Source: Paramesorhizobium leguminum (GTDB lineage: Bacteria > Pseudomonadota > Alphaproteobacteria > Rhizobiales > Rhizobiaceae). Taken from it: a DNA stretch of 64,000 nt. The stretch's first letter is position 1; the number at the start of each line of letters is the position of its first letter. The position numbers were made by a program, and so were the translations under genes. Positions 43,658 to 52,344 of this stretch are shown piece after piece. The stretch spans positions 1 through 64,000 of the forward strand of contig NZ_QJTF01000016.1 in assembly GCF_003217235.1 (NCBI RefSeq), given 5' to 3'. Below the pieces are notes generated by a model. That model was not told where the DNA came from. It ran no database searches and was given only the letters and a program-made list of their open reading frames with translations.

Positions 43658-44665
43658 ATGTTGCGTTTCATACTTAGAAAACTGGCCTATCTGGTCCCGA
43701 CCTTCATCGGCATCACCATCGTCGCCTTCGGCTTCGTCCGCGTGCTGCCGGGCGATCCGGTCCTCCTGATGGCGGGCGAACGGGGCGTCAGTCCTGAACG
43801 GCATGCCCAGCTGATGGCCCAATTGGGCTTCGACCGTCCGATCTGGGAGCAGTATCTCCATTATCTTTGGGGGCTCATGCATGGTGATTTCGGCACTTCG
43901 CTGATCACCACGCGACCGGTTCTCCAGGAATTCATGACGCTGTTTCCGGCCACGCTCGAACTCGGCCTCTGCGCGATCGTGCTGGCAGTTCTTATCGGCG
44001 TTCCGGCGGGTGTGCTGGCCGCGGTGAAGCGCGGTTCGTGGTTCGACCAGCTATCGATGGGGACGGCGCTTGTCGGCTACTCCATGCCGATCTTCTGGTG
44101 GGGCCTGCTGCTGATCATCCTGTTTTCGGGCATCCTGGGATGGACGCCGGTTTCCGGTCGCATCTCGCTTCTCTATTACTTCCCGTCCGTTACCGGCTTC
44201 ATGCTGATCGACAGTCTGCTCTCCGGGCAAAAAGGCGCGTTCGCCTCCGCTGTGTCGCATCTGGTGCTGCCGACCATCGTACTGGCGACTATTCCGCTTG
44301 CCGTCATCGCGCGGCAGACGCGCTCGGCCATGCTGGAAGTGCTGGGCGAGGATTATGTGCGCACCGCGCGGGCCAAGGGCCTTCCGGTCCGTCGCGTCGT
44401 CGGGCTTCATGCGCTTCGCAATGCGATGATCCCGGTCATTACCACCATCGGCCTGCAGATCGGCGTATTGATGGCGGGCGCGATCCTGACCGAGACCATC
44501 TTTTCCTGGCCCGGCATCGGCAAATGGATGATCGATTCGATTTTCCGGCGGGATTATCCCGCGGTGCAAGGCGGCCTGCTTCTGATCGCCGGGCTGGTGA
44601 TGATCGTCAATCTGGTCGTCGATCTGCTTTACGGTCTGATCAATCCGCGCATCCGGCACAATTGA
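43658..44665 (+). CDS. dppB: dipeptide ABC transporter, permease 1
   Basis: A 335-residue permease with six membrane helices, starting MLRFILRKLAYLVPTFIGIT. Its ATPase-contact loop is EVLGEDYVRTARAKGLPVRR followed by VVGLHALRNAMIPVITTIG. The ATG at 43658 is preferred over TTG 43652; GGAG lies 10 and 4 bases upstream respectively. It follows dppA by 64 bp and precedes dppC by seven. Confidence 0.93.
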   Translation: MLRFILRKLAYLVPTFIGITIVAFGFVRVLPGDPVLLMAGERGVSPERHAQLMAQLGFDRPIWEQYLHYLWGLMHGDFGTSLITTRPVLQEFMTLFPATLELGLCAIVLAVLIGVPAGVLAAVKRGSWFDQLSMGTALVGYSMPIFWWGLLLIILFSGILGWTPVSGRISLLYYFPSVTGFMLIDSLLSGQKGAFASAVSHLVLPTIVLATIPLAVIARQTRSAMLEVLGEDYVRTARAKGLPVRRVVGLHALRNAMIPVITTIGLQIGVLMAGAILTETIFSWPGIGKWMIDSIFRRDYPAVQGGLLLIAGLVMIVNLVVDLLYGLINPRIRHN

Positions 44666-44672
44666 GGTTTCC

Positions 44673-45581
44673 ATGAGCAACGCAACGCTTCCCGCACCGA
44701 TTTCTTCCGGCGCGATGCGCCGCCGGGCGCTGGCGGATTTCTGGTTCTATTTCAGCGAAAACCGCGGCGCGGTGATCGGATTCTGGATATTCCTGGCGCT
44801 TGTCGTGGTGGCGCTGTTCGCGCCGCTGCTGGCGCCGCATGACCCCACCCAGCAATTCCGTGACGCGCTTCTGGTTCCGCCTTTCTGGCAGGAGGGCGGC
44901 CGGTCCGAGTTCCTTCTGGGCACCGACGCCATCGGTCGTGACATCCTTTCGCGGCTGATTTACGGCGCGCAATATTCGCTGTTCATCGGCGTGGTCGTGG
45001 TTTCTATCGCGCTGGTTGGCGGTATCATCATCGGCCTCATCGCCGGCTTCTTCGGCGGGTGGATCGATACGGTGATCATGCGCGTCATGGACGTCATCCT
45101 CGCGTTTCCCTCGCTGCTTCTGGCGCTTGTTCTCGTCGCGGTTCTCGGACCGGGGCTGGTCAATGCGATGATCGCCATCGCGCTTGTTCTCCAGCCACAC
45201 TTCGCCCGTCTGACGCGGGCGGCGGTGATGTCCGAAAAAAACCGCGAATATGTCATCGCGGCGCGGCTTGCCGGGGCAGGGCGGCTGCGGCTGATGTTCA
45301 AGACGATCCTGCCGAACTGTCTCGCGCCGCTGATCGTGCAAGGGACGTTGTCGTTCTCCAATGCGATCCTCGACGCCGCGGCGCTGGGCTTCCTCGGCAT
45401 GGGCGCGCAGCCGCCGACACCGGAATGGGGCACCATGCTGGCCGAGGCGCGCGAATTCATCCTGCGCGCCTGGTGGGTCGTGACCTTCCCGGGCCTTGCG
45501 ATCCTGATCACGGTTCTCGCCATCAATCTGGCCGGCGACGGCCTGCGTGACGCGCTCGATCCCAAGCTGAAGAGGAGCTGA
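44673..45581 (+). CDS. dppC: dipeptide ABC transporter, permease 2
   Basis: A 302-residue permease with the OppC-type N-terminal extension, the DAIGRDILSRLIYGAQYSLF segment after the first helix, and contact loop NREYVIAARLAGAGRLRLMF. It pairs with DppB to form the channel in the inner membrane. It is spaced tightly between dppB and dppD. Confidence 0.93.
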   Translation: MSNATLPAPISSGAMRRRALADFWFYFSENRGAVIGFWIFLALVVVALFAPLLAPHDPTQQFRDALLVPPFWQEGGRSEFLLGTDAIGRDILSRLIYGAQYSLFIGVVVVSIALVGGIIIGLIAGFFGGWIDTVIMRVMDVILAFPSLLLALVLVAVLGPGLVNAMIAIALVLQPHFARLTRAAVMSEKNREYVIAARLAGAGRLRLMFKTILPNCLAPLIVQGTLSFSNAILDAAALGFLGMGAQPPTPEWGTMLAEAREFILRAWWVVTFPGLAILITVLAINLAGDGLRDALDPKLKRS

Positions 45582-45585
45582 CAAG

Positions 45586-46434
45586 ATGGCTCTGCTTGAA
45601 ATCAGAAACCTGACGGTTTCGTTCCAGACATCCACCGGCGCGTTCAAGGCTGTCGATGGCATCGACATGACGGTGGACAAGGGCGAGGTGCTCGCCATCG
45701 TCGGGGAGTCCGGCTCGGGCAAATCGGTGGGGATGCTGGCGGTTATGGGGCTTCTGCCCAAGACCGCCACGGTCACCGCCGACCACATGATGTTCGACGG
45801 CAAGGATTTGCGGCAACTCAGTGACAGCCAGCGCCGGGCGATCGTCGGGCGCGACATGTCGATGATCTTCCAGGAGCCGATCGCCAGCCTCAACCCCTGC
45901 TTTACCATCGGCTTCCAGATCGAGGAGGTGTTGAGTTTTCATCTGGGCCTCGACCGCTCGAAGCGTCGGAAGCGCGCAATCGAACTTCTGGAACTGGTCG
46001 GTATCCGTGATGCGGAGGCGCGTCTCGGCTCCTTTCCGCACCAGATGTCGGGCGGACAGTGCCAGCGCGTGATGATCGCCATGGCAATCGCGTGCAATCC
46101 GAAGCTCCTGATCGCCGACGAGCCGACGACCGCGCTCGACGTGACGATTCAGAAGCAGATTCTTGACCTGCTCATGCGGCTCCAGGCAGAGCATGGCATG
46201 GCGCTCATCATGATCACCCATGACATGGCTGTGGTGGCTGAAACGGCGGATCGCGTCATCGTTCAATACAAGGGCCGCAAGATGGAGGAGGCCGACGTGC
46301 TTTCGCTGTTCGAGGCGCCGAAAAGCGCCTATACGCGGGCGCTGCTCTCCGCCCTGCCGGAAAACGCGATGGGTGACCGCCTGCCGACCGTATCCGATTT
46401 CGTGCTCGATCAAGCCGCAGCGGGAGCAGCCTGA
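45586..46434 (+). CDS. dppD: dipeptide ABC transporter, ATPase 1
   Basis: A 282-residue ABC ATPase: Walker [10 protein letters not shown] (about 43-51), signature MSGGQCQRV, Walker [14 protein letters not shown], and H-loop ITHDMAVV. The short C-terminal region after the motor domain is the peptide-importer type. The last A of its TGA stop is the first base of the dppF ATG (46434), so the two genes overlap by one base. Confidence 0.93.
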   Translation: MALLEIRNLTVSFQTSTGAFKAVDGIDMTVDKGEVLAIVGESGSGKSVGMLAVMGLLPKTATVTADHMMFDGKDLRQLSDSQRRAIVGRDMSMIFQEPIASLNPCFTIGFQIEEVLSFHLGLDRSKRRKRAIELLELVGIRDAEARLGSFPHQMSGGQCQRVMIAMAIACNPKLLIADEPTTALDVTIQKQILDLLMRLQAEHGMALIMITHDMAVVAETADRVIVQYKGRKMEEADVLSLFEAPKSAYTRALLSALPENAMGDRLPTVSDFVLDQAAAGAA

Positions 46435-47276
46435 TGACCAAAACCGTTCTCGAAGCGCGCGATATCGTGCGCGATTATCATGTCAGCGGCGGCTTTTTCG
46501 GCAAGCAGAAGACCGTTCATGCGGTCAAGGGCGTGAGCTTTTCGGTGGAGAAGGGCAAGACACTCGCCATCGTCGGCGAAAGCGGCTGCGGCAAGTCCAC
46601 GCTGGCGCGCATTTTGACATTGATCGACGCGCCAACCGCGGGCGAGCTTCTCATCGACGGGATGAAAATCGACATCGCCCGCGAGGGGTTGACGCGCGAG
46701 ATGCGCCAGAAGGTGCAGATCGTCTTCCAGAATCCCTATGGCTCGCTCAACCCGCGCCAGAAGATCGGCGACGTCTTGGGCGAACCGTTGCTGCTCAACA
46801 CCACCAAAACGGCTGCCGAGCGGCGCGATCTGGCCATGCAGATGCTGGTCAAGGTGGGCTTGGGGCCGGAACATTTCAACCGCTATCCGCACATGTTCTC
46901 GGGTGGCCAGCGCCAGCGCATCGCGATCGCGCGCGCGCTGATGCTGAATCCGAGCCTGTTGGTGCTGGACGAGCCGGTTTCGGCGCTCGATCTTTCCGTG
47001 CAGGCGCAGGTCCTGAACTTGCTCGCCGACCTTCAGGACGAACTGGGGCTGACCTATGTATTCATCAGCCATGATTTGTCCGTGGTGCGTTACATCGCCG
47101 ATGAGGTGATGGTGATGTATTACGGCGAAGTGGTGGAATACGGCACCCGCGACAAGGTATTCTCCGACCCGCAGCACGACTATACCAAGACGCTGTTCGC
47201 CGCGACGCCGAATGCCGATGTGGAGAGCATCCGCGCGCGGGTGGCTGCGAGGCAGAAGGAGAGGGCGAGAGCCTGA
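46434..47276 (+). CDS. dppF: dipeptide ABC transporter, ATPase 2
   Basis: A 280-residue ABC ATPase: Walker A GESGCGKSTLAR, Q-loop FQNPYGSLNPRQK, signature FSGGQRQRI, Walker B LLVLDEPVSALDLSVQ, and H-loop ISHDLSVV. It ends in the usual basic tail. It is the last gene of the operon. No terminator hairpin follows; instead a type A repeat nested in 19-bp inverted flanks lies downstream. Confidence 0.93.
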   Translation: MTKTVLEARDIVRDYHVSGGFFGKQKTVHAVKGVSFSVEKGKTLAIVGESGCGKSTLARILTLIDAPTAGELLIDGMKIDIAREGLTREMRQKVQIVFQNPYGSLNPRQKIGDVLGEPLLLNTTKTAAERRDLAMQMLVKVGLGPEHFNRYPHMFSGGQRQRIAIARALMLNPSLLVLDEPVSALDLSVQAQVLNLLADLQDELGLTYVFISHDLSVVRYIADEVMVMYYGEVVEYGTRDKVFSDPQHDYTKTLFAATPNADVESIRARVAARQKERARA

Positions 47277-47304
47277 GGGTTTTCTCCTTGTGAGCCACTT
47301 CGCT

Positions 47305-47564
47305 CAGAACGGTTCATGGTTTAGTGGAAGCGCGAGGCATACCCCCCTCTGGCTTGCCAGCCATCTCCCCCTCAAGGGGGGAGATTGGTCTGCGTCGATG
47401 ACGGCACTTATTCTGGAAATGTTGGCGATTGGCGGAAGCGGCAATGACAGCGTAATCTCCCCCCTTGAGGGGGAGATTGCTGGCAAGCCAGAGGGGGGTG
47501 TAGTGCCCCCCAGCGTTTTTTCCATTAAACCATGAACCGTTCTGCTAAACCATGAACCGTTCTG
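47305..47564. repeat. 19-bp inverted flanks around repeat A copy 3, with a tandem third copy
   Basis: CAGAACGGTTCATGGTTTA at 47305-47323 is inverted exactly at 47526-47544. A second direct copy of the right flank follows at 47546-47564 (period 20). The arrangement wraps the type A element between convergent dppF and choV and lies at the 3' ends of both operons, where it may serve as a transcription barrier. Confidence 0.85.
47340..47500. repeat. palindromic repeat, type A copy 3
   Basis: The ends are TACCCCCCTCTGGCTTGCCA and TGGCAAGCCAGAGGGGGGTG, with the CATCTCCCCCTCAAGGGG inner blocks. It sits between the convergent dpp and cho operons. Confidence 0.92.
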
Positions 47565-47573
47565 CGCTGACGG

Positions 47574-48614
47574 CTATCGCTGATGCCGCGTCAGTCCCCT
47601 GACAATATCATCCGCTGAAATCTTGCCGATGATCTGGCCGTTTTCGACGATGCCGACGTCGCCGCTGCTTCTCGCCACCGCATGCATGATTTCGCGCACG
47701 GGTGTTTCGCGCTTTACCGTGGCGGCGAAGGGGCGGGAGGGGAAGGTGCTGCGGGCGAATGGCGCCATGATGTCGCCTGCGCGGAGCACGCCCAGCGGGT
47801 TCATATGCGCGACGAAATTGGCGACGTAATCATCGGCTGGTTCGGCCAAAATTTGCTGAGGGGTGCCGCACTGGACGATGCGGCCGCCTTCCATGATGGC
47901 GATGCGGTTGCCGATCTTCATGGCTTCATCGAGATCGTGGCTGACGAAGACGATGGTCTTGTGCAGCCGTGCCTGAAGATCGAGCAACTCGTCCTGCAAC
48001 CGGGCACGGATCAGCGGATCGAGCGCGGAGAAGGGCTCGTCCATCAGCAGGATCGGCGCGCCGGTGGCGAAGGCGCGGGCAAGGCCGACGCGCTGTTGCA
48101 TGCCGCCGGAGAGTTCGCCCACTTTACGGGAGGCCCAGTCCTTTAAGCCAACCAGTTCCAATTGCCGCTGTACCACACTTCCGCGCTCGGCTTTCGTAAG
48201 GCCTGATATTTCCAGGCCGAAGCCGACATTCTCCTCCACCGTGCGCCAGGGCAGCAGGCCGAATTGCTGGAACACCATGGACACCAGATGCGTGCGCAGG
48301 TGCCGCAACGCCGCCTCGTCGGCCTTGCCGACATCGGTGGAGCGCCCGCCATTATGCACCATCACCTGGCCGCGCGTGATCGGGTTCAGCCGGTTGATCG
48401 CGCGCAGGAGCGTGGATTTCCCTGAGCCGGACAGGCCCATCAGGACGAGGATTTCGCCTTCCCGGATTTCGAGCGAGCAATCATGCACGCCTAATATATG
48501 GCCGGTCTCCGACTGGATCTGTGACCGGGTAGCGCCCCGGTCGGCAAGCGCAAGCGCATCCTTTGTCTGCTTGCCGAAGACGATCGAGACGCTGTCGAGG
48601 GAAATCGCCGTCAT
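47574..48614 (-). CDS. choV: choline ABC transporter, ATP-binding protein
   Basis: A 346-residue ATPase of the quaternary-amine transporter class (ProV/OpuA-like). It has a choline-type N-terminal segment (VFGKQTKDALALADRGATRS), Walker A GLSGSGKSTLLRAINRLNP, Q-loop FQQFGLLPWRTV, signature LSGGMQQRVGLARA, Walker B ILLMDEPFSALDPLIR, H-loop VSHDLDEAMKIG, and a C-terminal CBS-like region (GIVENGQIIGKISADDIV). ATG 48614 has AGGAGA eight bases upstream. It is the last gene of choX-choW-choV, the order known from rhizobia. It drives choline uptake for betaine synthesis. Confidence 0.9.
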   Translation of the reverse strand: MTAISLDSVSIVFGKQTKDALALADRGATRSQIQSETGHILGVHDCSLEIREGEILVLMGLSGSGKSTLLRAINRLNPITRGQVMVHNGGRSTDVGKADEAALRHLRTHLVSMVFQQFGLLPWRTVEENVGFGLEISGLTKAERGSVVQRQLELVGLKDWASRKVGELSGGMQQRVGLARAFATGAPILLMDEPFSALDPLIRARLQDELLDLQARLHKTIVFVSHDLDEAMKIGNRIAIMEGGRIVQCGTPQQILAEPADDYVANFVAHMNPLGVLRAGDIMAPFARSTFPSRPFAATVKRETPVREIMHAVARSSGDVGIVENGQIIGKISADDIVRGLTRHQR

Positions 48615-48637
48615 CTCATTTCTCCTTATTTCAAGTC

Positions 48638-48681
48638 GCATGATCTTGTCCGAAAAGTCTGCAACTTTTCCGGGATCATGC
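48638..48681. repeat. short palindromic repeat, type F copy 2, overlapping the choW stop
   Basis: GCATGATCTTGTCCGAAAAG then TCTGCAACTTTTCCGGGATC and ATGC form a 44-bp imperfect hairpin. On the minus strand its right end provides the choW TGA (48676-48678). It fills most of the choW-choV gap. Confidence 0.88.
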
Positions 48682-49506
48682 TTTGGATCGGAACATGCGG
48701 TCGAGCACGATGGCGACGACGACGATGACGAGGCCTGCCTCGAAGCCCAGCGCGGTGTTGACTGAGTTCAGCGCGCGCACCACCGGCACGCCGAGACCGT
48801 CCGCGCCAACCAGCGCGGCGATGACCACCATGGATAGCGACAGCATGATCGTCTGCGTCAGCCCGGCGAGGATTTGCGGCTTGGCGTGGGGGAGCTCGAT
48901 TTTCCACAGGAGCTGGCGGCGCGAGGCGCCGAAGGCTTCGCCGGCCTCGATCAGGGAAGACGGAGTGGATGAAATGCCGAGCTGGGTGAGGCGGATCGGG
49001 GCGGGGAGGACGAAGATGACTGTCGCCAGCAGGCCCGGCACCATGCCGATGCCGAAGAAGACGATGGCCGGGATGAGATAGACGAAGGTGGGCAGCGTCT
49101 GCATCAGGTCCAGCACGGGGCGCATGGCGGCATAGAGCTTCGGACGGTGCGCGGCGGCGATGCCGAGCGGCACGCCCAGCCCCATGCAGAGGACGCAGGA
49201 TGAGAGAACCAGCGTCAGCGTCTCCATCGTCTGGCTCCAATATCCCTGATTGAGGATGAAGAGGAGGCCGAGGACGACAATCGCGACGATTGAGAGTTTT
49301 CGCTGCAGGAACCATGCAATCGCGGCGAAGATGGCGATCATGATGAGCGGGGGCGGGGTGTTGAGAGCGAACAGGAGCCCGTCGATCAACGTCTGCATGA
49401 TGGCGGCAAGCGCATCGAAAGCCCAGGTGAGGTTTTCCGTCAGCCAGTCTACGGCAGCCTTGGCCGTGCGCCCGACAGGGATCTTGTACTCCGTCAACCA
49501 ATTCAA
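48676..49506 (-). CDS. choW: choline ABC transporter, permease
   Basis: A 276-residue ProW-type permease. An amphipathic N-terminus (NWLTEYKIPVGRTAKAAVDW) is followed by about six membrane helices and the contact loop EAGEAFGASRRQLLWKIELP. The start is TTG 49506, with GGGGAA eight to nine bases upstream; no ATG is near in frame. The last codons (RSKA) and stop run into a type F repeat. Confidence 0.9.
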   Translation of the reverse strand: MNWLTEYKIPVGRTAKAAVDWLTENLTWAFDALAAIMQTLIDGLLFALNTPPPLIMIAIFAAIAWFLQRKLSIVAIVVLGLLFILNQGYWSQTMETLTLVLSSCVLCMGLGVPLGIAAAHRPKLYAAMRPVLDLMQTLPTFVYLIPAIVFFGIGMVPGLLATVIFVLPAPIRLTQLGISSTPSSLIEAGEAFGASRRQLLWKIELPHAKPQILAGLTQTIMLSLSMVVIAALVGADGLGVPVVRALNSVNTALGFEAGLVIVVVAIVLDRMFRSKA

Positions 49507-49552
49507 ATTTCTGGTTCCCCTGTGTTTAGATTATTTGAAACGCTGGCTCAGA

Positions 49553-49713
49553 TACCCCCCTCTGCCCTGCCGGGCATCTCCCCCTCAAGGGGGGAGATTA
49601 CGCTTTCATAGACGTTCGGCGCCAATCGCCAGCCTTGCAGAAGGAAGGCAGAGGGTGGTGTCAGCCAATCTCCCCCCTTGAGGGGGAGATGCCCGGCAGG
49701 GCAGAGGGGGGTA
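49553..49713. repeat. palindromic repeat, type A copy 4
   Basis: The ends are TACCCCCCTCTGCCCTGCCG and CGGCAGGGCAGAGGGGGGTA. The TTTGAAACGCTGGC left flank is shared with copy 1. It occupies the gap between choX and choW inside the operon. Confidence 0.92.
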
Positions 49714-49730
49714 TTTATCAAGCACTGCCC

Positions 49731-50675
49731 TCAAAGCCCCAACGCCGCCTTCACCGCCGCCAGCCCATCGCCGCCATCCGTCGTCGTCACCCCCGCCAGC
49801 CATTTGTCCAACACCGCCGGGTTGGCCTTCAACCACTCCTTGGCGGCTTTCGCGGGTTCCTCGCCATCGTCCAGAATCTTGCCCATGATCGCATTTTCCA
49901 TATCGAGCGAGAATTCCAGATTGGTCAGGAACTTGCCGACATTGGGGCATTCCGCGGTATAACCGGCGCGGACATTGGTGCTGACTGTGGCGCCGCCGAA
50001 ATCGGGGCCGAAGAACTCATCGCCGCCGGAGAGATATTCGATCTGGAAATTCTTGTTCATGGGATGTGGCGCCCAAGCGAGGAAGACGATCGGCTCCTTG
50101 CGCTTCACATCCTTGGCGACCTGCGCCAGCATTCCCTGCTCGGAGGACTCCGCCACCTGGAAGTCCTTGAGACCGAAGGCGTCCTTCTTGATCATGTCGA
50201 GGATCAGGCGGTTGCCGTCATTGCCGGGCTCGATGCCATAGATCTTGCCGCCGAGCTGATCCCTAAATTTGGCGATGTCCTTGAAATCCTTCAGCCCCGC
50301 CTCATAGGTGTATTTCGGCACGGCGAGGGTGTATTTTGCGCCGGTCAGGTTGGTGCGCAGCGTTTCCACCGTCTTGTTGTCGAGATAGGGCTGGAGATCG
50401 GCATTCATGGACGGCTTCCAATAGCCGAGGAAAACGTCGATATCCTTCTTCGAAAGCGAGGCATAGGTGACGGGAACCGACAGGATCTTAATGTCCGTCT
50501 TGTAGCCCAGACCTTTCAGGATTTCCGTCGTCACTGCCGTGGTGGAGGTGATGTCGGTCCAGCCGACATCGGAAAAGCGCACGGTGGAGCAGCTTGTCTG
50601 TTCGGCGGCCTGGGCGGCGGGAACAAGTGAAAATGCGAGGAAGGATGACGCGATTGCGAGGATCGAGGATTTCAT
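49731..50675 (-). CDS. choX: choline ABC transporter, periplasmic binding protein
   Basis: A 314-residue binding protein with signal peptide MKSSILAIASSFLAFSLVPA (cut near AQA, residue 23). The mature start CSTVRFSDVGWTDITSTTAV, the block VPVTYASLSKKDIDVFLGYW, KIYGIEPGNDGNRLILDM, and SSEQGMLAQVAK are those of ChoX. The C-terminus DGGDGLAAVKAALGL matches the rhizobial protein. Aromatic residues and Asp form the choline cage. ATG 50675 has GGAG seven bases upstream. It is the first gene of choXWV. Confidence 0.93.
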   Translation of the reverse strand: MKSSILAIASSFLAFSLVPAAQAAEQTSCSTVRFSDVGWTDITSTTAVTTEILKGLGYKTDIKILSVPVTYASLSKKDIDVFLGYWKPSMNADLQPYLDNKTVETLRTNLTGAKYTLAVPKYTYEAGLKDFKDIAKFRDQLGGKIYGIEPGNDGNRLILDMIKKDAFGLKDFQVAESSEQGMLAQVAKDVKRKEPIVFLAWAPHPMNKNFQIEYLSGGDEFFGPDFGGATVSTNVRAGYTAECPNVGKFLTNLEFSLDMENAIMGKILDDGEEPAKAAKEWLKANPAVLDKWLAGVTTTDGGDGLAAVKAALGL

Positions 50676-50810
50676 GGTGGTCTCCATTGCCGGGCTCATT
50701 TTTCTCCGGTCTCCGATTTCAGAGCCAATCACCAAAGCGGCGGTCATTCAAGCACCGGGGCGGTGAAAAGTGCTTGTTAGAGACAAATTGGGACTTGGGG
50801 CAAGCCGCCT

Positions 50811-51004
50811 CCAGTCGTCATCCTCGGGCTTGTCCCGAGGATCCACGGCTAGGAGGCGGAAGCAGCGATATCATTCGCTAAGGGATCGTAAATTAACCTG
50901 CCCCGATATCGACCGTATTCGCTACTGGATTGCGCCGAGATGATATTCAAGGCAGCGCCCCCTTTGCCGTGGATCCTCGGGTCAAGCCCGAGGATGACGA
51001 CTGG
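50811..51004. repeat. palindromic repeat, type B copy 2, long form
   Basis: The inverted ends read CCAGTCGTCATCCTCGGGCT and on through CCCGAGGATCCACGGC; the right arm is the complement from 50967 to 51004. The unique centre is longer than in the other copies. It occupies the choX-rsm22 divergent gap and must lie within or near both promoters. Confidence 0.88.
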
Positions 51005-51113
51005 AGGAGATGAAAGTGGTCGACAGGATAGCGAGGCGCTATCCCGCCAGAGTTTTCATTTGATGCAAAACCCTTTATCCCAGTGGCAACCAAACCCGGA
51101 TATCCCGCTGCCC

Positions 51114-52076
51114 ATGGAACTTCCCACACATTTGAGGCTCGCCGTCGATGCGGCGCTGGAAGGCATTCCGCTTGGCCGTTTGAAGGATGCCGCCGATCTG
51201 CTTTCGCGCCGCTACCGGGCGGAGACGCGGGACGGGGCTTTGCATCTCTCAAGCGATCTTGCGGCGCGGGCTTATCTCGCGACACGGCTGCCCGCGACCT
51301 ATGCGGCGGTGCGGGCGAGCATGACGAGCGCTGCCGAGCTCGCCCCGGATTTCGCGCCCGCGAGCCTGCTCGATGTGGGCGCCGGGCCCGGCACGGCGCT
51401 ATGGGCGGCAAGCGATTGCTGGCCGTCGCTGGAAAAGGCGGTGATGCTGGAGGCGAGCCCGGCGATCCGCGCGGTGGGCGAGGCGCTCTCGACGCATTCC
51501 CGGCTTGGCAGCATCGAATGGCGGGCGGCGGATGTGGCGAAAAGCTTGGCCGAAGAACGGCAATTCGATCTGGTGACGCTTGCCTATGTGCTGGACGAGC
51601 TTTCGCCGGAGGAGGGGCTAAAGCTCACGGAAAAGCTCTGGCAGGCGACGGCGGGGATGCTGGTGGTGGTGGAACCTGGAACGCCCGCCGGCTGGCGGCG
51701 GATGATGGCGGTGCGCCACCGGCTTATCGAAGAGGGCGCGCATCTCGTCGCTCCCTGTGCGCATGTGGCAACATGCCCGCTCATCGCCCCGGACTGGTGC
51801 CATTTCTCGCGCCGGGTGGCCCGCTCGCGTCTGCATCGGCTGGCGAAGGGCGGCGAGGTGCCGTGGGAGGATGAGAAATATATCTACCTCGCCGCCACGC
51901 GCTTTCCCGCCACGGCGGCTAATGCGCGTGTGCTCGCGCCGCCGAAGGCGAGTTCCGGCAGGATCGCGCTGAAGCTTTGCCTCCCCGATGGGACGGTGGG
52001 GGAGAGGCTTTTCACCAAGCGGGACGGGGAGGGGTATAGGCGGGCGAGGAGGATGGATTGGGGGGATGTAGGGTAA
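51114..52076 (+). CDS. Rsm22-family small ribosomal subunit methyltransferase
   Basis: A 320-residue protein. It has a helical N-terminus (MELPTHLRLAVDAALEGIPL) and a SAM-binding motif SLLDVGAGPGTALWAASDCW (about 88-107). Further on come LVTLAYVLDELSPE and a C-terminal Cys-containing region (APCAHVATCPLIAPDWCHFS) like the Fe-S-binding part of mitochondrial Rsm22. A final domain contains VPWEDEKYIYLAATR. It is thought to act in small-subunit assembly. The start at 51114 fits the family; ATG 51063 would add 17 residues. A decayed copy of its last 80 codons lies at 53673-53930. Confidence 0.85.
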   Translation: MELPTHLRLAVDAALEGIPLGRLKDAADLLSRRYRAETRDGALHLSSDLAARAYLATRLPATYAAVRASMTSAAELAPDFAPASLLDVGAGPGTALWAASDCWPSLEKAVMLEASPAIRAVGEALSTHSRLGSIEWRAADVAKSLAEERQFDLVTLAYVLDELSPEEGLKLTEKLWQATAGMLVVVEPGTPAGWRRMMAVRHRLIEEGAHLVAPCAHVATCPLIAPDWCHFSRRVARSRLHRLAKGGEVPWEDEKYIYLAATRFPATAANARVLAPPKASSGRIALKLCLPDGTVGERLFTKRDGEGYRRARRMDWGDVG

Positions 52077-52179
52077 GATCGGACTTGTAATTACAGCGGG
52101 CAGGTGCAATCCATCTCGAAGCAACCACCAATCGAGAGTTTGCCAGAGTTAGCTTGAAACGGATTCCTCGCTCCGTCGT

Positions 52180-52284
52180 CATTCTCGGGCTTGTCCCGAG
52201 AATCTGCTGCGGTTTGAGCCGTTAGAACCGTAATTGCTTTTCTTTGTTCTTATGGCAGATTCTCGGGACAAGCCCGAGAATGAC
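52180..52284. repeat. palindromic repeat, type B copy 3
   Basis: GTCATTCTCGGGCTTGTCCC and its inverted partner enclose a centre similar to the copy at 304 (TTCTTATGGCAGATTCTCGG occurs in both). It lies between rsm22 and the FUSC gene. Confidence 0.88.
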
Positions 52285-52344
52285 GGCACCGAGCGGCGGT
52301 TTAATCTAGTTCTGACTAATTCTAAACAATGGGGCGTGTGCTTC

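Noticed and set aside
41899-43671. A 590-codon minus-strand frame opposite dppA
   Set aside because: It is antisense to a clear binding-protein gene, has no ribosome site and no recognisable domain.
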